Below, one piece after another: positions 24,372 through 35,289 of a stretch of DNA of 64,000 bases. This stretch comes from Selaginella moellendorffii (lineage: Eukaryota > Streptophyta > Lycopodiopsida > Selaginellales > Selaginellaceae): positions 1,291,889 through 1,355,888 of the forward strand of contig NW_003314294.1 in NCBI RefSeq assembly GCF_000143415.4, in the 5' to 3' direction. The notes beneath the pieces are model-generated. The model was not told the origin of the DNA. It made no database searches and saw only the letters and a list, made by a program, of their open reading frames with translations. The stretch's first letter is position 1; every line of letters begins with the position of its first letter. Made by a program: the position numbers and the translations under genes.

Positions 24372-24543
24372 NNNNNNNNNNNNNNNNNNNNNNNNNNNNN
24401 NNNNNNNNNNNNNNNNNNNNNNNNNNNNNNNNNNNNNNNNNNNNNNNNNNNNNNNNNNNNNNNNNNNNNNNNNNNNNNNNNNNNNNNNNNNNNNNNNNNN
24501 NNNNNNNNNNNNNNNNNNNNNNNNNNNNNNNNNNNNNNNNNNN
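24372..24543. other. Assembly gap (172 Ns)
   Basis: A run of N inside chromovirus copy 1. By comparison with copy 2, about 2 kb of zinc knuckle, protease, reverse transcriptase and part of RNase H should lie here, so the gap is probably underestimated, or two copies were collapsed. Confidence 0.95.
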
Positions 24544-25501
24544 GGATTTTTCGCGGTGGTCAAGGCGCTCAAGGAGTGGCAACACTACCTTGGGAGACAC
24601 TTCAAGGTTTACACGGACAATGTGGCAACGAAACACTTCTTGTCACAGCCCGACCTGAGAGGGAAACAAGGTCGGTGGGCCAATGCCTTGGCCGAGTTTT
24701 ATTGTGAGATTCTGTACAAGCCTGGGAAGAGCAACATCGTGGCAGATGCGCTAAGTCGAAAAGTGAGCTTGAGGTTGGCGATATCCAGCGCAACAGCAAC
24801 CTTCTGGGACGATGTGCGGACAGCATATGAGAACGATGGTCTAGCACAAGAAGTGTTGCTGAGAAATCTAGAGGCGCGGGAAGCTCACCAAAGAGGTGAG
24901 CTGCCAATGGAAGAGAAAACGGGCTATGCGGAACGCAACGGACTCATCTATTACAAGCAAACGAGGGTGTATGTTCCAGAAGGGGAACTAAAGAAGGTAG
25001 CCTTAGAAGAGTGTCATGACGGACCTCTTGCGGGACACGGCGGAGTGCCCAAGACAATGGGCTTACTCAAGAGGAAGTACCATTGGCCAGATATGGCTAA
25101 GGACGTCCAAGACTATGTAAAGACATGTCCAACATATCAGCAGGTCAAAGCCATGACTAAGGCTAGTGGGGGCTTGTTGCAAAGCATCCCAATTCCAGAT
25201 CGTCCGTGGAAATGTCTTACGATGGACTTCATCACGGGACTTCCCCCAAGCGAGGGGTTTGATGCGATATTCGTGGTGGTGGACCGATTTTCAAAGATGG
25301 CACATTTCATACCCATCACAATGGAAGTGGATGCGGAAGGTGTGGTGAAGCTGTTCTTCGAACAAGTGGTTCGAGTGCGGGGGAGGCCAGAAGAGATTAT
25401 CTTAGATCAAGATAAAATCTTCACCAGTAGGTTCTAGAGAACCCCCCTGGAACAGTATCGCACCAAGTTGAAATTCAGCACAGCCTATCACCCACAGACA
25501 G

Positions 25502-25547
25502 GTATGGGGTATTAAGTCAAGTTGATGGCACTAACACTTCTTGACAG
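25502..25547 (+). other. Candidate spliceosomal intron in integrase (intron a, copy 1)
   Basis: 46 bp with GTATGG donor, a CTAAC branch-type motif 13-17 nt before the end, and a TTGACAG acceptor. Removing it joins HPQT to DGxTERVNR, the conserved segment with the catalytic Glu. The same interruption is present in copy 2 at 46116-46162. Confidence 0.8.
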
Positions 25548-25965
25548 ACGGATAAACGGAAAGGGTGAATAGGCAGCTGGAGGATTATTTGCGATGCTAA
25601 GTCTCAGGAGACCAGACCGATTGGGTAAGTCATTTGGGACTTGCGGAAATGTGTTATAACAACTCACCACATTCGAGCATTGGGGTGAGTCCATGGGAAG
25701 TCATCAATGGGCGAGCTATTGAAGGTCCTGTGGAACTCGGCGTGGCCGAGTATCATGGAGAGCTACCTGTAGTGGAGGCATTCACGGCGGAAAGACTCAA
25801 CATTTGGAATCTAGTGAGGGATTCCTTGGAACGGGCTCAACAAAGGTAAACCAAGTACGCGAACCTAAAGCGTCGGGAGGTAGAGTTCCAAGCTGGGGAG
25901 AAGGTGTGGCTGAACACCAAGAACCTCAGGCTACCAAGTGGGATCAGCCGAAAGTTGACCCAAAG

Positions 25966-26017
25966 GTAAAAATGCATGTGTTCCTGTAAATGAATTGATC
26001 TTGAGTTCCTTAAGCAG
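25966..26017 (+). other. Candidate spliceosomal intron in integrase C-terminus (intron b, copy 1)
   Basis: 52 bp with GTAAAA donor and TTAAGCAG acceptor. Removal joins KLTQ-R to FVGPYEIEARIGKVAYRL in frame. The identical position is interrupted in copy 2 (45646-45697). Confidence 0.8.
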
Positions 26018-26792
26018 GTTCGTGGGGCCTTATGAGATTGAGGCTCGAATCGGTAAAGTGGCTTACCGACTCCGACTTCCTCGAGAGATGGGGAAGATGC
26101 ACCCAGTGTTCCACGTGAACTTACTCAAGCCATACTTTGAGGATCCGCTTCGCAAGGACCAAGTAAGACCTTTACCTGAGGTTATCCAAGGGGAGGAGGA
26201 ATACGAAGTCGAGGCCATCCTCAATGCGCGCAAGAGCAAGCGACAAGGACGCGAGGTGAGAGAGTTCCATGTGAAGTGGAAAGGATTTCCACACTGCAAA
26301 GCAACATGGGAACCGGAGGAGAACTTAGCGAACGCGCGAGATCTAGTGGAGGAATTTCTGCAAGGCAGAACTCTATGTACTTATGCAAAGTTCAATTAAA
26401 AATATCAATTTGCAAAGTTGAGCAAGTGGCATGTGTTGGGACCCGAAGGCGCACCAAAGGTAAGCTAATTAGCATGGGTTAGCTAGGTCGACCAGGCGTA
26501 GGGGGCTACGCCCGACTCCCTGCGGGGATGTCGAATCCGTAGACGTATTTTACGGAGGTTGGGTTCGAGTCCCAACCCCCTAGTAAAGCAAGGCTGGATT
26601 CAAGTCCCGACCCCATACTAGGGCGTGGTGAGGTGAGGAGTATAGGGACACCTATATTCTATTGTCATGGGCTATTGGCCGGGGAGGCTAACTTAGGCAC
26701 ACCGCTAAGTGGGGGGATGCCCCCGGAGACATGGTCAACAAGTCGTAGGATCAAAAGAGAGACGTTCGATGTGGGCATCGAACTTCTTCTAT

Positions 26793-26804
26793 GGGTGGTG
26801 GAGT
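26793..26804 (+). other. Polypurine tract of chromovirus F copy 1
   Basis: GGGTGGTGGAGT directly abuts the 3' LTR. It is the expected primer for plus-strand synthesis. The same motif, inverted, abuts the LTR of copy 2 at 44862. Confidence 0.75.
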
Positions 26805-27929
26805 TGTAAGGAACCAACTCGCCGAGGTGTCGTAGGCTAAAGGAACCCCGAAAGCATGACCAAATGACAAAGAGTTCATCGGATGGGACCAAGTCGAAGA
26901 TCGAGTCCAAGACTGACTCTAGGACCGAGTTTGAGATAGGGTCCGGAATCGAGTCTGAGACCGACTCGGGGACCGAGTTCGAGTCCGAGTTCGAGACCGA
27001 GTTCGAGACGGAGTCCGAGATCCGAAATCGGGTCTGAGACCGAGTCCGAGGTCGAGTCCGAGGTCGGGTTCGAGATCGGGTCCGAGATCGAGTCCAAGAT
27101 CGAGTCCGAGACCGAATCCGAAGTCGGATCCGAAATCGGGTCCAAGATTGAGCCAGAGACTAAGTCCAAATACTAATACGGGTCAAGGGGTGAAAGCCCA
27201 AAGCGTGCGGGGGGTTCCAAAAGTATAGTAGGGATAGTGAGGTCCAGGAACCAGTTTAGAAGGGACTCTCTAGTGGGGCTCCCAAACTGACTTGAGGTTG
27301 GGATTGGGACCGAGGGGCCTTGGGTGGGAGTGAGCATGGACTTGGTTGGTGCCGGAGGGGCTATCCACGGAAGTGCTCGAGAGCAGCTCCCACTCCCGAA
27401 AGGGAAACTGATTGCGGTGCTCCCGGCTCAGGTGGAGTGGTGCCCCACTTGAGTACCATGCGGCTCATTGGTCCTCGCCCTTCCTAGGGGCTTGGGCCTT
27501 CCTTCGGGATGGAAGTGGGGGGGTAGAGGTACCCATACCGGGCCGCTAGGCCACAGTGTTTCGCCCCGGCGTCCCGAAGCAAGTGTTGCACTCAAGACTT
27601 GGGATTTAGAGGGTCCCATGATCAAGTCTTGTGGTACCAAGGGATGTTAGGAACCTGGAAGCTTGGTGTGCTTGGCTGCTTGTGCTTGCAGGGAGTGTAG
27701 CCGAACCTTAAGTCCAGTCTAGCCCGGGGAGAGGGATTTGGAGTGATTTGGGAATCCGTGGATGGATGGCTAACACTCCGTTACTCGTGCAGTGAGTAGC
27801 TGAAACCAAGTAGGAGCTGGTACCATAGGCGAGAACCTTGGCAAGGGAGACTTAGCAAAAGCCAAGGCAATGTTGGACGGATAGACGAGGTAAGCTGGCA
27901 AATTGGAAAGGAAAAATTTGTGGCTTACA
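26805..27929 (+). repeat. 3' LTR of chromovirus F copy 1
   Basis: 1125 bp, TGTAAGGAAC...GGCTTACA, followed by the target duplication CTCCT. It lacks the short poly-G segment of the 5' LTR and differs from it by scattered substitutions. Confidence 0.9.
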
Positions 27930-27934
27930 CTCCT

Positions 27935-29434
27935 ATCCATCATTCCCTTGGGCCTTATCCATTGCCACCTCCTGGTGTTTTAGAGTGCCTGGGTGTCCCA
28001 ATGATGGCCTTTTTTGACAATAAATATTCCTTTTACAACATTGACTTATTATATCGCAACATAAGCAATTTATCCCCCTATAAGGGTATACCTAACTTCC
28101 TTATCCCAATAAAAAGTCTTAGGTAATTACCTTCTACTAGTTTAACAAATTATTTTGCCCATTTTGCTTAGTTACCTCATAGTTGTCAAATCTTACAACT
28201 CATTGCTAGTGCTTCCACACCTCCATCATGGTCTTCTTCCCGAAAGAATTATCTTAGGGATAAACAAAAGAGGGGTATATGCAAGTATATTCATGTTCGC
28301 TGTTCTATGGGAAGGGGTTCTCATGAACCTGCTAACTTAACCTCAAGACATCACGCCTTGGCACATTTGGTGTCTCCACACCGTCGGCTCCACAAGGCTA
28401 CCTTTATGACACTTCTTGTTTGTGTCTAGGTCCTTGCCAAGACCAATAGAATTCTTTCTTGTGCTAACTATCCATTAACACTGCATTATAGAGTTTACAC
28501 ACAACTTTGTGTCAAAGTTGTTTATCTCTGGGAACACCTTTCCCACGACTTTAGTATGACACATTTTGCCATCAATGAGATACTTACTATTATCATATTT
28601 GGATCTTATGATCCTCTTCATCCTCTATAGGGCACAACACACTTTAGTCCAAATGCTTTTACCAATCCCTTAGGACCATCCCTTGACTCTACTTGAGTCA
28701 TCTAGCATTTTCAGACTTTACTAATCCAATGACCCATAAGGTTTTATTTTTGAGGTGCCAACTCGTTGGAATACAACTTCATGTATTCATATCTTATTTA
28801 TAAGGACCATCTTTGCAAGTGTTACTTCAACACTTGATTTTGTTCTCTAAGGACAACCTTTGCCCTTTAGAACTATTTGTCCATGTGATAAGAATACCCA
28901 CTCATCCTCTAAGTACACCCCCAACTCCTTGGGTTGTTCTAACATTTATAAAAGGTAGCCCTGGCTATCATTTCAAGGACTTGTGTTCTTTTTCGTATTT
29001 GACCTGTCACGATCATTAATTTTGGTCTCAAATTCATGAGCACCAACCTTAACTATCTGAGGATAATCTTGTGACTCCTTTATTATTCTGGAGTCTTTAT
29101 CTTTCCCATGATCTTAACTATAGTTGTTTATCACAACTACATTAGCCAATTTGTTAAGTCAAACGCTCATCTGGTTCACATTCTCAGCTTTTTGAGGAAA
29201 CCCTTATACTATTCCCAAGATACCAAAGTCATTCCCTTACTGGCCCTTTTCTATCCACCACATTGTGCACAAGTTCACACATGAACTTGAGTGGAGAGCC
29301 ATATCTTCTCGACATACTGCCCCTCAAGGATAGGTCCATACCTAGGACCTTCCAATTTCAATACAAGTGGTGACATACTTGGCCACCAATAAAAGTTAAA
29401 CTAAGGAATAGCTCCGATACTAAGTTATAAAAAA
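27935..29434 (-). mobile_element. Old LTR retrotransposon remnant, right part
   Basis: Continuation of the AT-rich host sequence interrupted by chromovirus copy 1. No intact domain is readable. It ends with a primer-site-like sequence in minus orientation (GCTCCGATACTAAG near 29410) directly before an LTR beginning near 29433, so it is probably the 5' internal end of a minus-strand element whose 3' LTR is at 18256-19857. Confidence 0.45.
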
Positions 29435-30020
29435 CTAATTTTTCCATTCTACTTTAGTCACTTAACCACATTTCTGACCACCTGGAGAATTCTCCCTCAG
29501 AACCCCCATAAGTGTAATTCCAAACTTATGGTTTACTAGCCTCGAGGATGGCATCCATGGCGTTTAATCTTTGTACTTGGTCCAAGTGCTCCACGTGTCC
29601 AATCCCATGATCAACACCCAAAGGTACCACTGACATATCAGCCTGTTAAGCTAATGCCATGCCCATTCACTTTTGTTGCACCGGTGGTCCAACACCATTT
29701 ACATCACAGTCTTGTTTCTCAAAGATTGAGCCATTTATCCAGGAGTGATCATCTCAAACCCACTTTTTAGCATCCTTAGAATGCCCGTAGAAATGGGGAA
29801 CAACTTTTCCCAATATCTCTTTTTAAATCCTCACCAAGTCCCTTTTTGTCCATTACTATGCCTAGAACCTTCTTATGCCAACACTAGTGGTGATATACTT
29901 AAGCATTAATAAAAGTCGGACTAAAGAACAACTCTAATACCAAATTGTAAGCGACTAATTTTTTCATTCTACTTTAGTCACTTAATCACACCTCTGACCA
30001 CTTGGAGGAGTCTCACTTAC
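29435..30020 (-). repeat. LTR copies of family B
   Basis: Sequence beginning ACTAATTTTTCCATTCTACTTTAG recurs at 29435 and 29952, the second preceded by CTCTAATACCAAATTG, a degraded inverted tRNA-Met primer site. The segment 29560-29850 matches 18395-18690 closely. These are fragmentary, possibly nested, LTRs in minus orientation; a further copy starts at 63913. Confidence 0.6.
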
Positions 30021-30159
30021 AACTATAGTGCACCTAAATTTGGAGCCGAACTCCAAGCCCGTTACGCTACGAAACAAGGGTCTGGTACAATCCCACAAGC
30101 ACCAGCTCCCCGTATCCAACACCTGCACGCAAAATGGTGTCAGACGAAGTCTGGCACTG

Positions 30160-31030
30160 TAGCACACCCTATTTCTCTCCCCTTAAGCCAACTGGAAAAG
30201 GGGCAATTGCTTGATGAGAGAGCCCTTAGTGGCTATTTTATCCCCATTTATCCCCCAAGGTTCCAAGGATTCAGGGTGACAGTATATCCAAATCTCATCC
30301 CATGATCACATGCACTACACTCACCCCCCCTTCAAAGATGTTAATGTCCTCATTGATTATTGACTAGCAACCCCTACTGAGCCAAGGGGAACCAACACCT
30401 TCATTTCCGCACTCAATTTACCAATCCTTCCATTGTGTAGATCAGTTATTCCATGTGAGGCAATTAGTCATCCACCCGTACTGCAGTCCTACGGTGGATA
30501 CCTTCATCCGTGGATACTCCACACAAGAGGAAGGATATATGCATGGATGCCTAATACGTACAATTTCAAATTTAGGGGTTAGAATATACCTTGCTCAAGG
30601 GTATATTATACTTTTAAGTAGCCACTAATCAATGGGAATTGAACTCATGCCATTTGCTCCGATACCAACTGTAGCGCACCCTATCTCAAGCCAATTGGAA
30701 AAGGGGCAATTGTTTGATAAGAGAGCCTTTAGTGGTTATTTTATCCCTTGTTGGGGGAAGGAGGGGTGCCTCCCCCAACGCTCACTCAACACGAGAAATG
30801 CTTCACTACTCTCTGCCAAAAATGCCCCCCTTGCCCTTGTGAGGCAAGGGTTTTATACAAGGAAGATGGGGAATATTCTGAGGACTAGAATATTCCCTCT
30901 CACTCTCTCACTCTCTCCGTGGCCACGCCCTAACATGCAACCACGGTGGATCATGCTGGCTCCAGACGCACAAGAACCCTCCAAAGTGTGTAAAGTGTAC
31001 CTCTGCTACTGATGCCAAGTGCTGGTAGCT
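30160..31030 (-). repeat. LTR-like repeat family C (two starts)
   Basis: Two sequences beginning TGTAGCxCACCCTAT, at about 30168 and 30669, share the following roughly 90 bp (GGAAAAGGGGCAATTG and onward). The second is immediately preceded by GCTCCGATACCA, an inverted tRNA-Met primer site, marking it as a minus-strand 5' LTR. The part from 30765 to 30925 recurs at 63525-63710. Confidence 0.6.
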
Positions 31031-31761
31031 GCGTGAAATAGTAGAAACTCTAAAAAACAAAGTGGAAAAGAAAGAAAAAAGGTAGGTGTGAAGTTTGGAG
31101 ATAGGGAGGAAAACCCGGTGGGAAACCCTGTAGTCAAACTGGACCCTGAAGGTGAAGAAAAGTGTAGAAAAAGTATGAAAAGCGGAGGAAAATAGAGGAA
31201 AAAAAAGTGTGAGTACCCAAAGAACTTAACCCGTACCTGGCTTTCGGCTCAGGAAAGTATAATATGCAAATGCAGCCTCTTGATGACTTCCGGTATGCTC
31301 CAAGGATTGGCCGAAATCGAGAAAGAAAGAGAGGTAGAAGAGGGGATGCATTGCCCTATGGTGGTAAGTGTGGAAATGATGAAAGATGGAGTGACATGGT
31401 GGAGAGCCGAGATGGTGGTGGCACTCTGAAAAGGTGGCCATTGATAACCGTTGGCCTGTAGAGTAAGTGCTAACCACTTAGAGTAGCTGGTAACTGGTAA
31501 CCGGTAACGAGTAACCAGTAACCGGGGACCTCCGGAGTTACTGCTTTAGTGATTCAAAGGCTTGTTGCTGGGACTCACCCTAGACAAATGGAACATTGTG
31601 TTGTAGCAGAGGTACCAGAGGTTGTGAACGTGCAGCATAGTTGTGGAGGAAACAGCGAAAGAAACCCGTTTGCCCAAGGAAGCTGCGAAGTTACTTCAAA
31701 TTGGTTGGTGGGTTCCGATCTAGAATCTCCTGAGCCTAGCTATCTGGGGCTTGATCCCATC
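31031..31761 (-). mobile_element. Retroelement internal remnant (family C)
   Basis: No domain is readable. A GTAACCGGTAAC-type short tandem repeat at 31480-31530 recurs at 62600-62650, linking this segment with the family C sequence at the right end of the window. Confidence 0.45.
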
Positions 31762-33420
31762 CTATGAGACATCAAAGCCTAGTAACTGGCCTTCAGTCAC
31801 CCCAAATTTACACTTTGCCGGGTTCAACGAAAACCTATGTTGTCGGTAGCGAGTGAAGATCTGTTCTAAGTGCACAAAGTGATCCTTAAAGGAGTCAGAG
31901 GTTGTGCACAGATCATCCATATACACCCTCAAGGCGCCTCCAATCAAGTCATGAAAGGCGTGGGTCATAAAGCGCTGAAAAGTAGCTCCAGCATTGCACA
32001 AGCCAAACGGGAGGACATTGAAAGCAAAGACGCCCCAAAGTGTCCGGAAGGCCGTAAGATCTCAATGATCCGGATGAATGAAGATCTGGTTGTACCTTGA
32101 AAAGCCATCCATGAAAGAGTAGTACTGGTGTCTAGCCATCTCATCCACAATTGCATCGATAAATGGAATTGGAAAGTGATCTTTTGTAGTTGCCTTGTTC
32201 AAGTTTTGAAAATCAATGCAAAGGCGGAGTTTTCCATTTGCCTTGTGTGCAGGGACAAGATTGGCCACCCACTCTGAGCTCTCCAAAGGGTAAATAAAGC
32301 CGACTGCTACAAGTCGCTCGATCTCCAACTTCATCTTTGAGTGAGCTGCTGGGCTGAAATGCCACATCTTTTGACAAACTGGTTTGGCTGACTTTGAAAG
32401 CATGATACTATGCATGATTGTGTCCATAGGAACTCCTAGAAGCTGGCTGTAGTCCCAAGCAAACACGTCCTTGAAATAGTGAAGGAGATCCAAGAGCTTT
32501 GCTGCGTTTGTTGAAGCAAGTGATGTGGCGATAAAGACCGGGTCGTTGTCATCACCTAGAAAAACGGCATGAACCCTAGAGTCTGGAGAAACCTTGGGCT
32601 CAAGGTCTCTATCTTTGATTCCTCCATGACTCTGGAAACCGAAGAGCAGGGAGTGCCTTTAGCTTCTCGCATCACGGTGATTGCTTGGTGAGATAACCTG
32701 TTTGCCCAAAAGTTTTCTTCATAGGGGACACTTTGAAAAGACACCTTAGAGAACTCATCCTTCAAGTTGACTGCCCACTGCCATAGCTCTTTCAGGTTCT
32801 TTTTGCGGACTTGGTATTCTCCAGTAAGTTGGCGTATGATGAGTTGCGCATCTCCAACAAAAGTAATATGAGGGATTGGGAATATATTCTTCACAATCCT
32901 ATCATTTAATCCCTTGTAGTTCATATAGAGACATTATGTGCACTCTTTCTTCTTGACCATTACTACTGAAGTAGCCATTGTCAATGATAAAGAGTAGCTT
33001 TAGGAACCAAGTCAATCTCTTGTTAAATTCCACATTTCAGGGGTAAACCATTAAGTAATTCATTTATAAATACGTCACAAAACTCCTTTTGAATATAGTT
33101 CACATGAGTTTTATGCATATAAACCTACTCCAAATTAGACATGATTATATTAAAAAGAAATGGATACACTATAAAAGAACTAGTTATCTCATATGTGCAC
33201 TTCACTAACTCCAAAGAATTAATCAATAAAGTATCACAATTGTTTGTCCCAACAATATCTTTCACAGTGCTACCAACTTTGATATAGAGAATATTATACT
33301 TCTAATTGATCTCTAGCTTCTTATGATAAAATAATTCCTTCCCAAGAATAACATCTGTGTAACCAAGATCTATAACCTGAAATGAAGGATGGTTGAGAAT
33401 CTCTTAAATTGTTAAATGAA
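31762..33420 (-). mobile_element. Degenerate Ty3/gypsy pol fragments on the minus strand
   Basis: Reading from high to low coordinates, 33420-32930 has a protease/RT N-terminal remnant (IDLGYTDVILGKELF and GLPLKC...QEIDLVPKA). Then 32924-32870 encodes YKGLNDRIVKNIFPIPHI, which abruptly joins an RNase H domain of the plant/archaeal type (GDAQLIIRQLTGEYQVRKKN, ending RLSHQAI) at about 32860-32690. After that, 32493-31762 encodes another reverse transcriptase (KDVFAWDYSQL, KLRLCIDFQNLNKAT, and VYMDDL as the catalytic box). Frameshifts separate the RT pieces near 32060. At least two retroelements are fused here. None is intact. Confidence 0.7.
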
Positions 33421-33442
33421 CACTTAGAACCCATTCACCAAA

Positions 33443-33721
33443 TGTTATTTTCGTACACCGTTTGGTTTATATGAGTTCTTGGTGATGCCGTTTAGTTTGA
33501 ATAATGTTTTAGCAACTTTCTAGTGGATGATGGATGAGGTTCTTTGTGATATGCTAAAGGTGATTATTAACTTCATTGATGATGTCTTGATCCACTTAGA
33601 GGGGACGTGGGAGGAGCATGTTCATGATGTTTGTAAAGTGTTGAATTGGTTATAAGATGTTAGTTTAAAGTTGAAGCGGTTGAAGTGCGTGTTTGGGTCC
33701 AAGGACACAATTTATCTTATG
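33443..33721 (+). pseudogene. Reverse transcriptase fragment of gypsy family A, 5' part
   Basis: Encodes FRTPFGLYEFLVMPFSLNN and, after an in-frame TAG, a degraded catalytic segment (NFIDDVLIHLEG) up to KCVFGSKDTIYL. The frame is broken at 33721 by the insertion of the element starting at 33722 and resumes at 39277. Confidence 0.75.
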
Positions 33722-34094
33722 TGTCAGGAATCCCTCAATTCTTGCCACATTCCTTACTCTTGCTGGATTCCTGACCTGCAGACCACATTTTTGACTCTTG
33801 AGACACTTCCCTATTCCTGACTCTCGAGAACTTCCCTATTCTTAACTCTTTGATTTCCAATACAATTCCTAAGTTTCGAACCACATTCCTGATGATGACA
33901 TGGTGCGCTATATTTAGGCTGTCCTCGATCCAAGAGTGGTGGAGCTTTATCAACCTATAGTATATATATGTTAGCTTTGTTCCATTTCTCTACAATATGA
34001 ATCAACACCAGTCTAAGGTCTCTTCCTTGTTTTCACTAGCTTTTTTCTTTGTCTTCTGCATTTTCCAGTCTTTATCTTGTTAGGGATCTTGGCA
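33722..34094 (+). repeat. 5' LTR of element E
   Basis: 373 bp, TGTCAGGAATCC to TCTTGGCA, with a TATA-like TATAGTATATATATG near 33955-33970 as a likely promoter. It differs from the 3' LTR by scattered substitutions and small indels, so it is an older insertion than chromovirus F copy 1. Confidence 0.88.
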
Positions 34095-34190
34095 ATTTGA
34101 TATAGATTGTGCTTTCTGCTTTTACTTTAGCTCATTTTGATTGTTTGACTGCCTCTGGCTTTTTTCCCCCTTTTTCTTTCTTCTTTGCCG

Positions 34191-35085
34191 ATGGAATCTC
34201 CAAGCCATCCTGATTTCTTTGCCGAAGTCCTTGCAAAAATCTAGTCTAAGAATACCGAGCTAAAGGCAACCCTTCTTCATATGCAACAGGAGCTTGCTTC
34301 ACTTTTGGCTCAAGGATCGAGCAAAGTTTCTGAACTGAAGGTGAGTTTCCCGACAAAGTTTTTAGGCAAGCGTTTGGAGCTTTGCGGATTCCTAAACCAG
34401 ATGGAGCTGATCTTCGCACTTCAACATCGGCGGTACCCCACTCCCGAGTTTCAAATTGGCATGATCGGGACATTGCTCGAAGGTGCAACTTTGTCATGGT
34501 TTTCTCCTCTCTTAGAGAAGAGCATGAAAGTGGTCGTGGTTTTAGAGCTGATGGATCTTCAGTTGTTCAAAGATAAACTCGAAGCATGTTTTGGTGAGAT
34601 GGATCGGGTTCAGGCTGCCACCATAAAGATGACTCTCAGGGGTCTCGTCCTGCCTCGATCTATGCTATAGAGTTCCAACTCCTTACCTTGGACACTTAGT
34701 GGGATGAGTGGGCTCTGATTGATCAATTTTGTTTTAGCCTCAACAATGGAGTCAAGGATTTGTTGCTCATCATGGAGGATCCTACAAACTTGTCGGACGC
34801 CATCAACAAAGCTGTTTGATGCAACAATTGTCTCTTTGAATATCGTCAGGAAAATCGCCGCGCCGCTGTTTTCCCGTCCCAAACTCAGGAATCCCAGCTT
34901 GAGTTTTTAGGGCATACTTCTGAACCTACTGTTCTGGTCCTGATGGATATTTTTGGTACTCCCAAACTCATTAGAGGGAAGTTGAGTCCTATTGAGAAGC
35001 AACGTAAAATATCTCATAATCTTTGCTTCTACTGTGCTGATCCTAATCACAAAGCAGCCATGTGTCCCAAGAAGCCTCCCTGACT
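34191..35085 (+). pseudogene. gag: gag of element E
   Basis: Begins at ATG 34191 (MESPSHPDFFAEVLAKI), is interrupted by TAG at 34242, and continues in frame with a gag domain (FPTKFLGKRLELCGFLNQME, LLEGATLSWFSPLLEK). After frame breaks near 34670 it ends with a zinc-knuckle segment (CFYCADPNHKAAMCPKK). Confidence 0.75.
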
Positions 35086-35289
35086 GCTCGAGTTCACTCT
35101 GCCTCAAGGTCCACCTCTGTTGCAGTCGAGAAACGACCTTGTCCAAACATTGTAGGAGCTGTCTGTTTGGACTCCCTGAATAAAAATCACTTTTCTTCTT
35201 TATCAAACTCCTCACCACCTTTCATCAAAGCCACCACCAATTCCCTCAACTTCCACATCCTATGTCTCCTTTCTTTCATCAGACAATTA

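Larger units (their letters stand above)
24544..26399 (+). pseudogene. pol: RNase H-integrase-chromodomain part of chromovirus F copy 1
   Basis: It begins in RNase H ([26 protein letters not shown]). The integrase zinc finger follows (H...H...CPTYQQ, where the second Cys of CxxC is Tyr). Then come the catalytic core ([12 protein letters not shown] and DQDKIF) and, after two introns (25502-25547 and 25966-26017), TERVNRQLEDYL, FVGPYEIEARIG and the chromodomain (YEVEAILNARKSKRQG, FHVKWKGFPHCKATWEPEENL). In-frame stops include a TAG at 25435 (Trp in copy 2), a TAA at the Gln of DGQTERVN, and a TAA near 25598. The element can no longer encode a full integrase. Confidence 0.85.
22297..27929 (+). 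mobile_element. Ty3/gypsy chromovirus F, copy 1 (complete insertion with gap)
   Basis: A complete insertion bounded by LTRs at 22297-23447 and 26805-27929, both TG...CA, and flanked by the 5-bp target duplication CTCCT (22292-22296 and 27930-27934). A tRNA-Met-type primer site lies at 23451-23462 and a polypurine tract at 26793-26804. The internal region holds gag, then an assembly gap of 172 Ns hiding the zinc knuckle, protease and reverse transcriptase, then RNase H, integrase and chromodomain. The two LTRs are very similar, indicating a fairly recent insertion; the 3' LTR lacks the poly-G segment present at 22704-22728. Several in-frame stops show it is not autonomous now. Confidence 0.92.
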
